The notes under the pieces were generated by a model that worked only from the letters and a program-made list of their open reading frames with translations, did not search any database and was not told the origin of the DNA. The position numbers were made by a program, and so were the translations under genes. Positions 1-9,219 of a stretch of DNA of 64,000 nucleotides are shown here, piece after piece. Numbering within the stretch: position 1 is the stretch's first letter; each line of letters opens with the position of its first letter. Source of the stretch: Sporobacter sp942492735 (lineage in GTDB: Bacteria > Bacillota > Clostridia > Oscillospirales > Oscillospiraceae); assembly GCA_942492735.1 (NCBI GenBank), contig OW818648.1, forward strand, positions 2,728,001 through 2,792,000. The letters run 5' to 3'.

Positions 1-748
1 GGAGCTGGTATATCGACATCATGATATTATCTGATACATCGCTTCCTTCACCGCCTGACGAACCGAGGAGACTTGAAATGTTGCCGTCAAAGGAACCGGA
101 CAGCAGCATGTTTTCGAGCAGTTCTCCAAGATTGGCGGTATCAGACGAATCAATACCGGCTAATGAAGCAGCGTCAATACCACCGGAGGAAACAATACTG
201 GATGTGATATTGCCGCTTGCAACAGTTCCGGCTGTGATACTCTCGCCCAGATAGCCCATGACCTTGCGAACATAATTCTGCGTCTCTTTAAACGGCGGGA
301 TGCCGTCGTACTTAATGACATTATTCGGGCCGGCATTATACCCCGCAACGGCCAGCGTCATGTTGCCGTCAAACCTGTCAAGGAGCTGCCGCAGGTATTT
401 TGCGCCGCCCATAATGTTCTGCACGGGGTCATACGCGTCTGTCACACCGAGACCGGTTGCTGTCCCGGGCATGAGCTGCATAATGCCCATCGCGCCGCAT
501 GACGACGTCGCTTTAGGGTTGAAATTCGACTCCGCTTTAGCGACGGCTTTAAGGAGTTCGACCGAAACACCGTATTTCTGAGATGCGGCAGTAAATATAT
601 CATCGAGATTTATGCTGGAACTCTCGGTGGTCTTTTTTAATAAATCTGAAAAATCGGTGCTGTTGTTTGTATAAGATGTTTTTGAGACGCCGGTATTTAA
701 ATTAATACCATTGGTGTTTATACCGAGTCCTGAGATTTCTGTGGCCAT
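1..748 (-). CDS. Lytic transglycosylase, SLT domain (3' end outside window)
   Basis: Partial gene; it starts at 748 and its C-terminus runs off the left edge. The visible 249 residues have a low-complexity Ser/Thr/Asn-rich N-terminus without a signal peptide, then a Slt/GEWL-type domain from about residue 48. Family motifs are present: the catalytic glutamate in AKAESNFNP (about residue 73), GIMQLMPGTA, and AGYNAGP. Such enzymes cleave peptidoglycan between MurNAc and GlcNAc to give 1,6-anhydroMurNAc. After the domain the chain becomes Ser/Gly-rich. An AGGGATGG ribosome-binding site precedes the ATG. The lack of a signal peptide suggests non-classical export (flagellar or spore-associated enzymes are alternatives). 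The small gene at 786-1001 lies just upstream on the same strand. The family assignment is firm; the cellular role is inferred. Confidence 0.9.
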   Translation of the reverse strand, partial: MATEISGLGINTNGINLNTGVSKTSYTNNSTDFSDLLKKTTESSSINLDDIFTAASQKYGVSVELLKAVAKAESNFNPKATSSCGAMGIMQLMPGTATGLGVTDAYDPVQNIMGGAKYLRQLLDRFDGNMTLAVAGYNAGPNNVIKYDGIPPFKETQNYVRKVMGYLGESITAGTVASGNITSSIVSSGGIDAASLAGIDSSDTANLGELLENMLLSGSFDGNISSLLGSSGGEGSDVSDNIMMSIYQL

Positions 749-785
749 AGCACCATCCCTAAATAAATATTCTTATGCTAACAGT

Positions 786-1001
786 TTACAGCGGCAGTGG
801 GTTAAGCCGACGTTTGCGAATTTCCTTCTGACGCGCGAATTCTTTCATGATCTTGTCCTGCGCTTCGATATAGCGGCCAACAATTTCTTCCGCGGAACAG
901 TTGTCGAGATCCTGCTTCTGAAGGTAAAGAATTGCCAGAGCTTCGTATTTATTAAGAGGCGGCGCAGTGATGTCTTTATCATTGTAAATTGTATCAGCCA
1001 A
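786..1001 (-). CDS. Small conserved-looking hypothetical protein (71 aa)
   Basis: A 71-residue charged protein without a signal peptide or membrane segment. The middle (NKYEALAILYLQKQDL followed by an acidic/basic amphipathic stretch) suggests two helices, and the C-terminus is strongly basic (RQKEIRKRRLN). The only start that opens the frame is a TTG at 1001; an in-frame ATG at 1013 runs straight into TGA. AAAGGA lies about 11 bases upstream. It is 37 bases upstream of the transglycosylase gene and probably cotranscribed. I recognise the general type as a short helical protein seen in clostridial genomes, but no function can be assigned. Confidence 0.6.
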   Translation of the reverse strand: MADTIYNDKDITAPPLNKYEALAILYLQKQDLDNCSAEEIVGRYIEAQDKIMKEFARQKEIRKRRLNPLPL

Positions 1002-1212
1002 GGGAATTCACATCCTTTCGCTTATATATTAGCATGACCACTCGGGACAAGCAAGAAAAAGTGTTGACAATTATGACTTTCCGTATGCATTGAACGATTA
1101 ATTTCCAGCGGTCATTGGATGATGAATAACAAATGTACACAAAATAAAAGCATAAGGACATGCTCAATTCTCTACTTAAGACATAGACGATGATAAAACA
1201 ACATGCTAATAT

Positions 1213-1247
1213 AGCTAAAGGTGTTAGATATTAAGAACATTAGCTAA
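1213..1247 (+). promoter_or_regulatory. Paired TAGCTAA repeats upstream of marR-type gene
   Basis: TAGCTAA occurs at 1213-1219 and again at 1241-1247, 28 bases apart. TTAGAT/ATTAAG lies between them, and GCTAAT/ATTAGC form a loose inverted pair. The site is 38-72 bases upstream of the regulator start, where an autoregulatory operator would be expected. Seen in sequence; the operator role is inference. Confidence 0.25.
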
Positions 1248-1284
1248 ACATGATACTAAATTTTTAATGAAGGGCGGTGAGGGG

Positions 1285-1725
1285 ATGGATTATGCTGAAT
1301 TAGCCTCCGAGGTGATGGCGAAAACCGGCAGGATGATGAAATCAAGCTTCTGGCCGAAAAAAGCCAACGCGTTCTTGCACGGCGAAATGTTTATCTTAAA
1401 TTACCTCATGAGTTGTCAGGGAGACACAATGCCGAGCGAGCTGGCTGCCGCGATGAACACCAGCACAGCGCGTGTGGCTATGGCGCTCAAGAGTTTGGAA
1501 TCAAAGGGTCTTATACAGCGGCGGATTGACAGCGAAGACCGCCGTAAGGTTATTGTATCCATTACCGAAGAGGGTAATGAGCTGGTGAAAAGCGATCGGC
1601 AGGAAATGCGCGAAAGAATGGTCAGAATCCTCAGAGAGCTTGGTGAGGAAGACGCACGGGAGTATATGCGGATCATTGAACGGATTACGGAAATATCGCT
1701 TAGGATTTTCAATGTGAAAGAATGA
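1285..1725 (+). CDS. MarR-family transcriptional regulator
   Basis: A 146-residue winged-helix regulator. The recognition-helix region reads MPSELAAAMNTSTARVAMAL and is followed by the wing SEDRRKVIVSITEEG, typical of MarR proteins that repress drug-efflux or stress genes and release DNA on ligand binding. The ATG at 1285 is chosen because GGCGGTGAGGGG lies directly upstream and would otherwise be inside the coding region; an in-frame ATG at 1267 is the alternative. It is the first gene before a pair of ABC exporter genes (gap 41 bases), so it very probably controls its own operon. The effector is unknown. Confidence 0.9.
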   Translation: MDYAELASEVMAKTGRMMKSSFWPKKANAFLHGEMFILNYLMSCQGDTMPSELAAAMNTSTARVAMALKSLESKGLIQRRIDSEDRRKVIVSITEEGNELVKSDRQEMRERMVRILRELGEEDAREYMRIIERITEISLRIFNVKE

Positions 1726-1766
1726 TTTAACCCTACATTATTACAGCAGTTTAAGGAGCAAAGAGC

Positions 1767-3527
1767 ATGATCAAAATTTTTAAGTACTTAAAACCCAGGG
1801 AATGGCTGCTCATCCTGGTCAGTATCGGATTTCTCGTGTTTCAGACTTTTCTTGATCTCAAGATTCCCGATTACATGATTGAGATCACAAATGCAGTCCA
1901 GAATCCGGGCAGCACAATGTCGGATATCTGGAAATATGGCGGTTATATGCTGCTGTGTACGCTGGGCAGCGCCGCGACGGCTGTCGTCGTCGGCTATATT
2001 GCTGCCAGAATCGCGGCAGGCTTTTCGAAGAGACTGCGGTCGCTGATTTTTAACAGAGTCGAAGATTTCTCAATGGAGGAGATTAATAATTTCTCCACAG
2101 CAAGTCTGATTACCCGTTCGACAAATGACATCACGCAGATACAGATGTTTCTTGCAATGGGTATGTCTGTGATAATCAAAGCGCCAATCCTCGCCGTATG
2201 GGCTGTGATTAAGATATCCACGAAAAGCTGGGAATGGACGACACTAACAGGCGGCGCGGTTGTTCTTCTGTTTGTCATGGTCATATCCATTATGATTTAC
2301 GCGCTGCCAAGATTCAAAAAGATCCAATGGCTCACAGACAACTTGAACCGCGTGACAAGAGAAAACCTGACAGGTATCCGTGTTGTACGGGCTTATAACG
2401 CCGAGAAATACGAAGAAGCCAAATTTGACGTCGCGAACACCGACATAACGGACAACAATCTGTCCGTCACGCGTGCGATGTCAGTTTTCCACCCCGGCAT
2501 GACCATTGTTATGAGCGGACTGACGCTTGGTATCTATTGGATCGGCGCGTATCTGGTGAGCGGCGCCGTTGGTCTGGCCAAAATGGATGTATTTTCAAAT
2601 ATGTTCGCATTTTCCAGTTATGCCATGCAGGTTATCATGGCGTTTATGATGCTCACAATGAGCTTTATCATGCTGCCGCGTGTCACGGTTTCGGCAAAAC
2701 GTATCAATGAGGTACTTGACACAGAGCCGAAAATCCTCGACGGCGCAGTTACAAAGTCGCCGGAAGGCCTAATCGGTGAGGTTGAATTCAAAAACGTCAG
2801 CTTCAAGTACCCGGACGCCGAGGACTACGTCCTGCATGATATCAGCTTTACAGCAGGAAAAGGTGAGACCGTTGCGTTCATCGGCTCGACCGGCAGCGGG
2901 AAATCAACGCTCATTAATCTCGTACCGCGTTTTTACGATGTCAGCGAGGGCCAGGTTCTCATCGACGGTGTCGATGTCAAGGATTATACACAAGAAGCAC
3001 TGCACAATAAAATCGGTTATGTGCCGCAGAAAGCAATATTATTTACCGGTACAGTCGGGACGAACGTTGATTTCGGTGATAACGGCAGGGAAAAGGGAGC
3101 GGAGGAGGATATCCTGCGCGCTATAGAAATCGCACAGGGCGCCGAGTTTGTCGAGCAGATGGACGGCAAGCTGGAGGCACATATTGCGCAGGGCGGCACA
3201 AACGTCTCCGGAGGGCAGAAACAGCGCATCGCTATTGCCCGCGCAGTTTTCAGAAACCCGGAAGTATATATCTTCGACGATTCGTTCTCCGCGCTTGATT
3301 ATAAAACAGACAGAGTACTGCGGTCTGCTCTCAAAAAAGAGATGGCCGGCGTGACTAGTCTCATTGTTGCCCAGCGCATCGGCACAATCAGAGATGCTGA
3401 TAAAATCATCGTCTTGGACGAAGGAAATATGGTAGGTCTCGGGACGCATGACGAGCTGATGAAAAGCTGCGAGGTTTATCAGCAAATTGCCTATTCACAG
3501 CTGTCAAAGGAGGAACTTGGCGTATGA
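1767..3527 (+). CDS. ABC exporter half-transporter, degenerate-site subunit
   Basis: A 586-residue fused permease/ATPase of the multidrug exporter type: six membrane segments (about residues 15-320) and a C-terminal nucleotide-binding domain. Walker A is GSTGSGKST (about 375) and the signature is NVSGGQ. The catalytic site is non-canonical: Walker B reads YIFDDSFSALD, with Asp in place of the catalytic Glu, and the H-loop is VAQR, with Gln for His. This is the pattern of the degenerate half of heterodimeric exporters such as BmrCD and TM287/288. The stop overlaps the start of the partner gene by 4 bases. Likely role: drug or lipid efflux under the upstream MarR regulator. The substrate is not predictable. 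Confidence 0.92.
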   Translation: MIKIFKYLKPREWLLILVSIGFLVFQTFLDLKIPDYMIEITNAVQNPGSTMSDIWKYGGYMLLCTLGSAATAVVVGYIAARIAAGFSKRLRSLIFNRVEDFSMEEINNFSTASLITRSTNDITQIQMFLAMGMSVIIKAPILAVWAVIKISTKSWEWTTLTGGAVVLLFVMVISIMIYALPRFKKIQWLTDNLNRVTRENLTGIRVVRAYNAEKYEEAKFDVANTDITDNNLSVTRAMSVFHPGMTIVMSGLTLGIYWIGAYLVSGAVGLAKMDVFSNMFAFSSYAMQVIMAFMMLTMSFIMLPRVTVSAKRINEVLDTEPKILDGAVTKSPEGLIGEVEFKNVSFKYPDAEDYVLHDISFTAGKGETVAFIGSTGSGKSTLINLVPRFYDVSEGQVLIDGVDVKDYTQEALHNKIGYVPQKAILFTGTVGTNVDFGDNGREKGAEEDILRAIEIAQGAEFVEQMDGKLEAHIAQGGTNVSGGQKQRIAIARAVFRNPEVYIFDDSFSALDYKTDRVLRSALKKEMAGVTSLIVAQRIGTIRDADKIIVLDEGNMVGLGTHDELMKSCEVYQQIAYSQLSKEELGV

Positions 3528-5392
3528 GCAAGAACGAATATGAGATCGGTCAGATGAAGGATCAGCGCAGGCCAATGGGCCCTGGCCCGGGCGGACCGGG
3601 CGGTCCGATGCGGATCGGTGAAAAGCCGAAAGACTTTAAGAAGTCCATGAGTAAGCTGCTCGCTTTCAGCAAAAAATACTGGCCTGCTTTTATTATTGCA
3701 ATCGTCTGCGCCGTTGCGGCATCTATAGCGACGCTCGCGGGGCCGGATAAAGTGAAGGATATCGTTAATATTGTAACCGAAGGCATGAAGACTGAACTGA
3801 TGGGCTCAGGCCCCATGGATCTTGACAAGGTCGCCAGTATCTGCATGATGCTTGTTATCCTGTATGCCGGCGGCGCATTATTCAGCTTTGTACAGGGCTG
3901 GATTATGGCGACAGTGACTCAAAGGCTGACAAAAGGCCTGCGAAGAGAAATTTCCGAGAAGATCAACAGGCTTCCGCTGCGCTATTTTGACAATACAACG
4001 TTCGGTAATATCATCAGCCGCGTGACGAATGATATCGATACCCTAGGCCAGTCCTTGAACCAGAGCATGGGGATGCTTGTGACGTCAATTACCATGTTTT
4101 TTGGCACTATTATCATGATGCTTATAACAGATTGGCGTATGGCACTGACGGCGGTCGGCTCAACATTCATCGGCTTTTTTGTCATGAGTTTCATTCTCAA
4201 ATCATCGCAGAAATTCTTTAAGCGCAATCAAAAGCACCTCGGTGAAATCAATGGTCATATTGAAGAGATCTACGCCGGACATAATATCGTCAAGGCCTTT
4301 AACGGCGAGAAGGAAGCCAGAAAAATATTTGATGATATCAATGAAAAGCTTTATGATTCGAACTGGAAATCGCAATTTTTCTCAGGCCTGATGATGCCGC
4401 TTATGAACTTTATCGGCAATTTCGGCTATGTCGCCGTCTGTGTCGTCGGCGCGCTTTTGGTCAAAAACGGTACGATAAACTTTGGTGTTATAGCCGCGTT
4501 CCTGGTCTATATCCGCCTGTTCACACAGCCCCTGACACAAATCGCCCAGGCGGCGACGACATTACAGTCTACCGCGGCTGCTTCAGAGCGTGTCTTTGAG
4601 TTCCTTGATGAAAAAGAAATGGAAGACGAATCGGGTAAAGCAGAAAACCTCGCCAACATTAAGGGCGACGTCACTTTCAAGAATGTTCACTTCGGTTATA
4701 ATCCAGAGAAAACAATCATCAATAACTTTTCAGCTGATGTCAAAGCAGGCCAAAAGGTCGCCATTGTCGGTCCAACCGGCGCAGGAAAGACGACAATTGT
4801 CAATCTGCTCATGCGGTTTTACGAGGTAAACAGCGGTGAAATACTGATCGATGGTGTCCCAATCAGCAAGCTGAAGCGCGAGAATGTCCATGAGCTTTTC
4901 TGCATGGTTCTGCAGGACACATGGCTTTTTGAGGGGACGATCAAAGAAAACATCATTTACAGCAAAAAAGACGTCACCGATGAAGACGTTAAAAACGCCT
5001 GCAAGGCCGTCGGTCTGCACCATTTCATCCGCACGCTGCCGCACGGTTATGATACGATTCTCAATGATAATGCCAATATGTCCGCAGGGCAGAAGCAGCT
5101 TTTGACAATCGCCAGGGCAATGATCGAAAACTCACCGCTGCTGATTCTGGATGAGGCCACAAGCTCCGTCGATACGCGTACGGAAGTCCTCGTTCAGCAG
5201 GCGATGGATAAGCTCATGAAAGGCCGGACCTCCTTCGTCATCGCGCATCGTCTGTCCACCATCCGAAACGCCGATGTTATTCTCGTCATGCGTGACGGCG
5301 ACATCGTCGAAAGCGGCAATCACGAGCAGCTCCTCAGCCAAGGCGGCTTCTACGCCGACCTCTACAACAGCCAGTTCGAACAAGCCTCCTAA
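3524..5392 (+). CDS. ABC exporter half-transporter, catalytic-site subunit
   Basis: A 622-residue partner of the preceding gene. The N-terminus is Gly/Pro-rich (PMGPGPGGPGGPM) and cytoplasmic. Six membrane segments and an ATPase domain follow. Walker A is GPTGAGKTT (about 416), Walker B LLILDEATSS has the catalytic Glu, and the H-loop is IAHR. The signature is altered to MSAGQ instead of LSGGQ. In heterodimeric exporters the weak signature of one subunit faces the weak Walker site of the other. This arrangement therefore gives one competent composite site (its own Walker motifs with the partner's NVSGGQ) and one degenerate site. It starts within the end of the upstream gene (ATGA-type overlap), so translation is coupled. 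A terminator follows at 5435-5465. Confidence 0.93.
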   Translation: MSKNEYEIGQMKDQRRPMGPGPGGPGGPMRIGEKPKDFKKSMSKLLAFSKKYWPAFIIAIVCAVAASIATLAGPDKVKDIVNIVTEGMKTELMGSGPMDLDKVASICMMLVILYAGGALFSFVQGWIMATVTQRLTKGLRREISEKINRLPLRYFDNTTFGNIISRVTNDIDTLGQSLNQSMGMLVTSITMFFGTIIMMLITDWRMALTAVGSTFIGFFVMSFILKSSQKFFKRNQKHLGEINGHIEEIYAGHNIVKAFNGEKEARKIFDDINEKLYDSNWKSQFFSGLMMPLMNFIGNFGYVAVCVVGALLVKNGTINFGVIAAFLVYIRLFTQPLTQIAQAATTLQSTAAASERVFEFLDEKEMEDESGKAENLANIKGDVTFKNVHFGYNPEKTIINNFSADVKAGQKVAIVGPTGAGKTTIVNLLMRFYEVNSGEILIDGVPISKLKRENVHELFCMVLQDTWLFEGTIKENIIYSKKDVTDEDVKNACKAVGLHHFIRTLPHGYDTILNDNANMSAGQKQLLTIARAMIENSPLLILDEATSSVDTRTEVLVQQAMDKLMKGRTSFVIAHRLSTIRNADVILVMRDGDIVESGNHEQLLSQGGFYADLYNSQFEQAS

Positions 5393-5434
5393 AGCCTGAG
5401 GCATGGTGCAACGAATCTCGGCTCCACCAAGAAA

Positions 5435-5465
5435 AAGCGCAGGAATTGTTATAATTCCTGCGCTT
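5435..5465. terminator. Bidirectional intrinsic terminator
   Basis: A perfect 13-bp stem (5435-5447 with 5453-5465) and a 5-base loop. It has A-runs on the left and T-rich sequence on the right, so it can end both the exporter operon (plus) and the convergent VOC gene (minus). Confidence 0.85.
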
Positions 5466-5468
5466 ATA

Positions 5469-5882
5469 TCATTTTTGATCGTTTGGCGCTGTTAATATCC
5501 ATTTGTAGCCATACTTGTCACGAACCAGCGCCCCCATTCCGCCGTCATCGGGCGGCGGATGCGGAGTCAACCGTTGAAGTGCCTGACCGCCCTCGGCAAG
5601 CGCGTCGAAACATTTTTCGGCTTCAACCCGCGTCTGGCAGTGAACCATCAGGCAAATTGTATCACGATACTGTGCAAGTTCTTCTGGGGCGCCACCGTCG
5701 GCGCCCGCGATAACGCTATTTCCGACAGCAGCTTCGGCGTGCATGACTTTGCCTACGAGCGCAGAACCTCCGGTTTCGTGTGTGAATCGGGAAAGCATCT
5801 TCATTTCACCGCCGAAAATGAAGGTGTAGAGGTTCAAAGCTTCCTCGCAATTGCCGCAAAAGGAAAGATACGGAATCACCAT
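5469..5882 (-). CDS. VOC/PhnB-like glyoxalase-fold protein
   Basis: A 137-residue protein of the PhnB-type vicinal oxygen chelate superfamily. The N-terminus VIPYLSFCGNCEEALNLY followed by IFGGE is characteristic, and the C-terminal DKYGYKWILT matches the family's closing strand. Members include epoxide or antibiotic-resistance enzymes and many of unknown substrate. The ATG at 5882 has GAGAGG nine bases upstream; an ATG at 5888 is possible but only three bases from that site. It is convergent with the ABC exporter and monocistronic. No specific reaction can be assigned. Confidence 0.8.
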   Translation of the reverse strand: MVIPYLSFCGNCEEALNLYTFIFGGEMKMLSRFTHETGGSALVGKVMHAEAAVGNSVIAGADGGAPEELAQYRDTICLMVHCQTRVEAEKCFDALAEGGQALQRLTPHPPPDDGGMGALVRDKYGYKWILTAPNDQK

Positions 5883-6078
5883 ATGCATACACCTCTCAAT
5901 GTTTCAATGCTCCTTACAACGAAATCGTTTGAATTATATCAACAAGTGAAGTAGATAGCAAGATAATGTAAAATAGGCTTAAAAATGGGTTGTAACCCAC
6001 GCGATGATTTTGCACCTGCTTGCCTATCCGCGTAAACTTTTCTCGTCTAGCGTGCCGTCGAGTTGATATGTAAACATC

Positions 6079-6107
6079 TTGCACTTTATATAAAGAATGT
6101 ATATTAT
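6079..6107 (+). promoter_or_regulatory. Sigma-A-type promoter
   Basis: TTGCAC (6079-6084), a 17-base spacer and TATTAT (6102-6107) lie in the roughly 375-base AT-rich gap between the VOC gene and the large surface protein. The predicted leader is about 145 bases. Nothing else recognisable was seen in this gap. Confidence 0.5.
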
Positions 6108-6258
6108 ATGAATTATGACAATAACGGACTTTATATTTGTTTATAACTCTTATTACAACATATGAAACTGCAAATAAAAGCTATTTCAGGGGAACAAACA
6201 TGCAATTTGACGCATAATCGCGCTTTTTCATTATCCACACATAAATAAAAGGGGGAAG

Positions 6259-9189
6259 ATGGTTTCTATGGACAGTAAAGATAAGCGCAAGTGGCTCATA
6301 CCGGCAATCGTCGGGGTTGTGTTGCTGCTGTTGTGTGCTCTGCTTTTGTTCATACTGTTTCAGCCGGGAAAAAACGCAAACACAGCGGCTTTGTCCGAGC
6401 CAACTGCTGCGGCTGCGGCCTACGTTCCGGGCAATTACCCCGAGGGGGTGAGCTTTGCTGATGTGGTAGCAGCAGAAGAAGGGCTCAGCGATAAGGAGCT
6501 CTTCGACGCCTACGATCACGAGAACGATCCGGCGCATCCTGTGCTGGATGTGAAGGTGACGCTGTCCATTTCCAATCTTGGGAGCCAGCCGGGCACGCCA
6601 AGGCCGCAGGACATCGTGAGCGAGTATCCCCCGCAAAGCGCGGAGCCGTCTGTTGTTCCTGACCCCACGCCAACACCCTCACCCTCGGTCACGCTGCAGC
6701 CCGGTTTGATAATCCCCGGTCTCAAGCCCGATTTGGTATTACCTAAAATCGAGCTGCCGGAGCTGTATATCCTTGAGTCTAACATAGCGAGCCCGCAGTT
6801 TACCGGGGATCGGTATACACTGTCCTGGGAATACACGGCGGGGAGAAAGGTCGTCTTTGACGTTTCCCTCAGCGTCGACGGCGGAGAGGTTTTCAAAGAG
6901 CTTGCAGCGGGGCTTTCGGAGAAAAAGTATGAACTGACGTTCCCCGGTACGCCCTCAAAGCGTTGCATCCTCAGGGTGACGGCGGTGCTGGATGGCAGGG
7001 AATATAAGACCGCCGAAACAAGCGATTTTGTGCTGGTAGAAGCACCGGAACCCGCGCCGACGCTCGTCAAGGACTATATAGACCCGCAGGTGCAGTATGT
7101 TAATCTGCCCGACATGCGTATCAATAGTGCTTCGGGCCTGCCGGTATGGTTCAAGGCGGAAAGTGAAGCCGAAAATGCCGAAAAGCTGGTCTGGCAGCTA
7201 TCCAAGCTGCCCTTCTGGGGCACCAAAGAAAGCTTTGGCAGTGAAACGGGGATCATTGCCAGCGGCGATGTCGACATGGCGCAAAGCGCAGAATTCTCAG
7301 TCGACTTAAAGGCGCTCTGCGAAGAGCTGATAAAGCCCAACCCGACAGGCAGCGCGGAAAAGCCTTTTCTGACGAAGCAGAATATCTACGGGTTCTACAT
7401 ACGCGTGGTGGCGCTCGACAAGGGCGGCAATTGCATTGGCGACCCCGGCCGAGGCCTGTCCTTCAGCTACGGCGCGTCGGATGTTGTCGCCGATTTGAAT
7501 TCCACCTCATATGCGGAGAATTCCCAGATCGATGTCCTGATCCATACGTTTTATGATTATAAGTGGCAATGGAAGCGCGTTTCCCCCGGAGTGCTCAACC
7601 GCAACCTGAGCTCAAAGCCCGAAGCGGTGCTGTTTGGAGGTCTCGACGGTTCGCAGGAAGGCTCAGATATCATAAAAAAGGCCGTCCAGGTAGAGCTTCA
7701 GGTGGCGACGTCGCCCTTTAACAACGCGAGCGCGACGGGTCTTACAGAGCCTCAAGGTCTGGTCTACAATTATTTGGATACCACGCCGGACATTGGGCAG
7801 TCGCTGGACGGGTATAACTATTCAACGCCTCATTTCCATGGGCTCGAATACGATGAATTTGTCGCCTCCAAAGCGGAGCTCGACGCCATGGGCGGTATCT
7901 ACTATTATGTCCGCGCGCTGTTCTATGTGCCGGACAGCGAGAACCCGTCCATCCTGCATCCCTACCCATCAGAAACCCTGACCATCGCCTTCCGCGTCAC
8001 CTCCGCCGATCAGAACGAGGTCAAGCAGGTCGTCGTCCAGTCTAACATTCCTTTTGTGCAATTCCTCCGTTACGCGCCGGTTCGGTGGCAGTACCCCAAT
8101 GCAGAGGAGTACTTCGAGGTGACGCGGCATATCGAGGCCGAGGAAATGAATTTTACGATCAGAAACACTAAAACCGGTGACTTTCTTTTGCCCTATTCGG
8201 AGCATATCGCTCGGTATAACTGGACGAGGGAGCAGTATCAGGCAAAGCTCGATGAGATGCTGCCGATGTACGCGAGCTTTCATTACAACAAATCCGAACC
8301 GGCAGGCTTTTGGAATGAGTTTTTCTCACTGCTCAATGCCATCTATTCGTCCGTGCAGCAGGCTTATGCCGACGCCAAGAGCTCTGTGGTCAACCTGGTG
8401 GATTATATCCCGCTGCTCGGCGAGGACGCAAAAGATTATCTAAAAACGGCGGTACGTTACGCCATCGATTATGGTCTTGCCTCCATCGGCCTGCCGCCCA
8501 GCCTTCCCAATCTCGATAAGCTGGCGGAGGGAGGGATTGACTATTGCTTAAAGGTCGCCATTGATGAAGCGCTTAAGCAGGCGGGTGTGCCGGCTGACAG
8601 CGAAGCTGCAAAGGAGATTACGGAAAAGGTTCGCAAGGAGGTCTCCGAGGGGATAACCGATGAACTGGAAAAGGCGCTTTTGTCGCAATACCAGAACCCG
8701 TTCCACGCGGATTTCGTTCGCGTCAACACCTACAAACTCTACCACCCCGCCTTTATCGACGTGTTGATCGCCAACTATTCCGACACCCAAAGCAGCGTCG
8801 GGGGCACGTTAGGCATGTCGTTTGGCAACCATTCGAGGGTTTACCGCAGCACCTATGTTTCCATTCCGCCCCTCCAGCCGAACGATTTCACAGTTGTGCG
8901 TGTATATCTCGAGCATGAGCGCAACAAATACGACGGGTACGGCAAATATTTTGATGCGATTTATAATGGAACCTCGGGGCAGCCTTTCAATATGAACATC
9001 CATACGACGTTTAATTTGAAGGATGTGCGGGAAGCCGCAAAGGAACAGGGGCTCTTGCCTGCGCCGCTGCCCGCGGTGACACAATATGTGTACGATCACG
9101 TCAACTACGAATATACGCGCAGCTTTGTTCCGGCAGAGACGATCTGGGATGAAGACAGCGCCGCTGACCCAGCCGCTTTTGGGCGGTAG
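6259..9189 (+). CDS. Large membrane-anchored extracellular protein, unknown function
   Basis: A 976-residue protein. A short basic N-terminus precedes one membrane helix (about residues 13-35: IPAIVGVVLLLLCALLLFIL), without a lipobox or clear signal-peptidase site, so the bulk should lie outside the cell on an N-terminal anchor. An Ala-rich stretch and a Pro/Thr/Ser linker (PTPTPSPS, about 138) act as a wall spacer. A beta-rich Ig/FN3-like segment follows (about 155-265), then a long mixed region. A helical block lies at about 695-815 (GLPPSLPNLDKLAEGG; charged heptad-like KEITEKVRKEV), and the C-terminal 150 residues look beta-rich. No catalytic motif was recognised. The start is ambiguous between 6259 and the ATG at 6268, since AAGGGGGA is 3 or 12 bases away. 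A CDF transporter gene follows 30 bases later. Confidence 0.8.
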   Translation: MVSMDSKDKRKWLIPAIVGVVLLLLCALLLFILFQPGKNANTAALSEPTAAAAAYVPGNYPEGVSFADVVAAEEGLSDKELFDAYDHENDPAHPVLDVKVTLSISNLGSQPGTPRPQDIVSEYPPQSAEPSVVPDPTPTPSPSVTLQPGLIIPGLKPDLVLPKIELPELYILESNIASPQFTGDRYTLSWEYTAGRKVVFDVSLSVDGGEVFKELAAGLSEKKYELTFPGTPSKRCILRVTAVLDGREYKTAETSDFVLVEAPEPAPTLVKDYIDPQVQYVNLPDMRINSASGLPVWFKAESEAENAEKLVWQLSKLPFWGTKESFGSETGIIASGDVDMAQSAEFSVDLKALCEELIKPNPTGSAEKPFLTKQNIYGFYIRVVALDKGGNCIGDPGRGLSFSYGASDVVADLNSTSYAENSQIDVLIHTFYDYKWQWKRVSPGVLNRNLSSKPEAVLFGGLDGSQEGSDIIKKAVQVELQVATSPFNNASATGLTEPQGLVYNYLDTTPDIGQSLDGYNYSTPHFHGLEYDEFVASKAELDAMGGIYYYVRALFYVPDSENPSILHPYPSETLTIAFRVTSADQNEVKQVVVQSNIPFVQFLRYAPVRWQYPNAEEYFEVTRHIEAEEMNFTIRNTKTGDFLLPYSEHIARYNWTREQYQAKLDEMLPMYASFHYNKSEPAGFWNEFFSLLNAIYSSVQQAYADAKSSVVNLVDYIPLLGEDAKDYLKTAVRYAIDYGLASIGLPPSLPNLDKLAEGGIDYCLKVAIDEALKQAGVPADSEAAKEITEKVRKEVSEGITDELEKALLSQYQNPFHADFVRVNTYKLYHPAFIDVLIANYSDTQSSVGGTLGMSFGNHSRVYRSTYVSIPPLQPNDFTVVRVYLEHERNKYDGYGKYFDAIYNGTSGQPFNMNIHTTFNLKDVREAAKEQGLLPAPLPAVTQYVYDHVNYEYTRSFVPAETIWDEDSAADPAAFGR

Positions 9190-9219
9190 TAAAGCGTTTC
9201 CATCAAAGGAGAGAGCATA

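Noticed and set aside
711..1037. Plus-strand open frame over the transglycosylase start and the small upstream gene
   Set aside because: Antisense to two coding regions on the minus strand and lacking a recognisable product.
1063..1090. TTGACA at about 1063 as promoter for the MarR gene
   Set aside because: No acceptable -10 box lies 16-18 bases downstream, and it is over 200 bases from the start codon.
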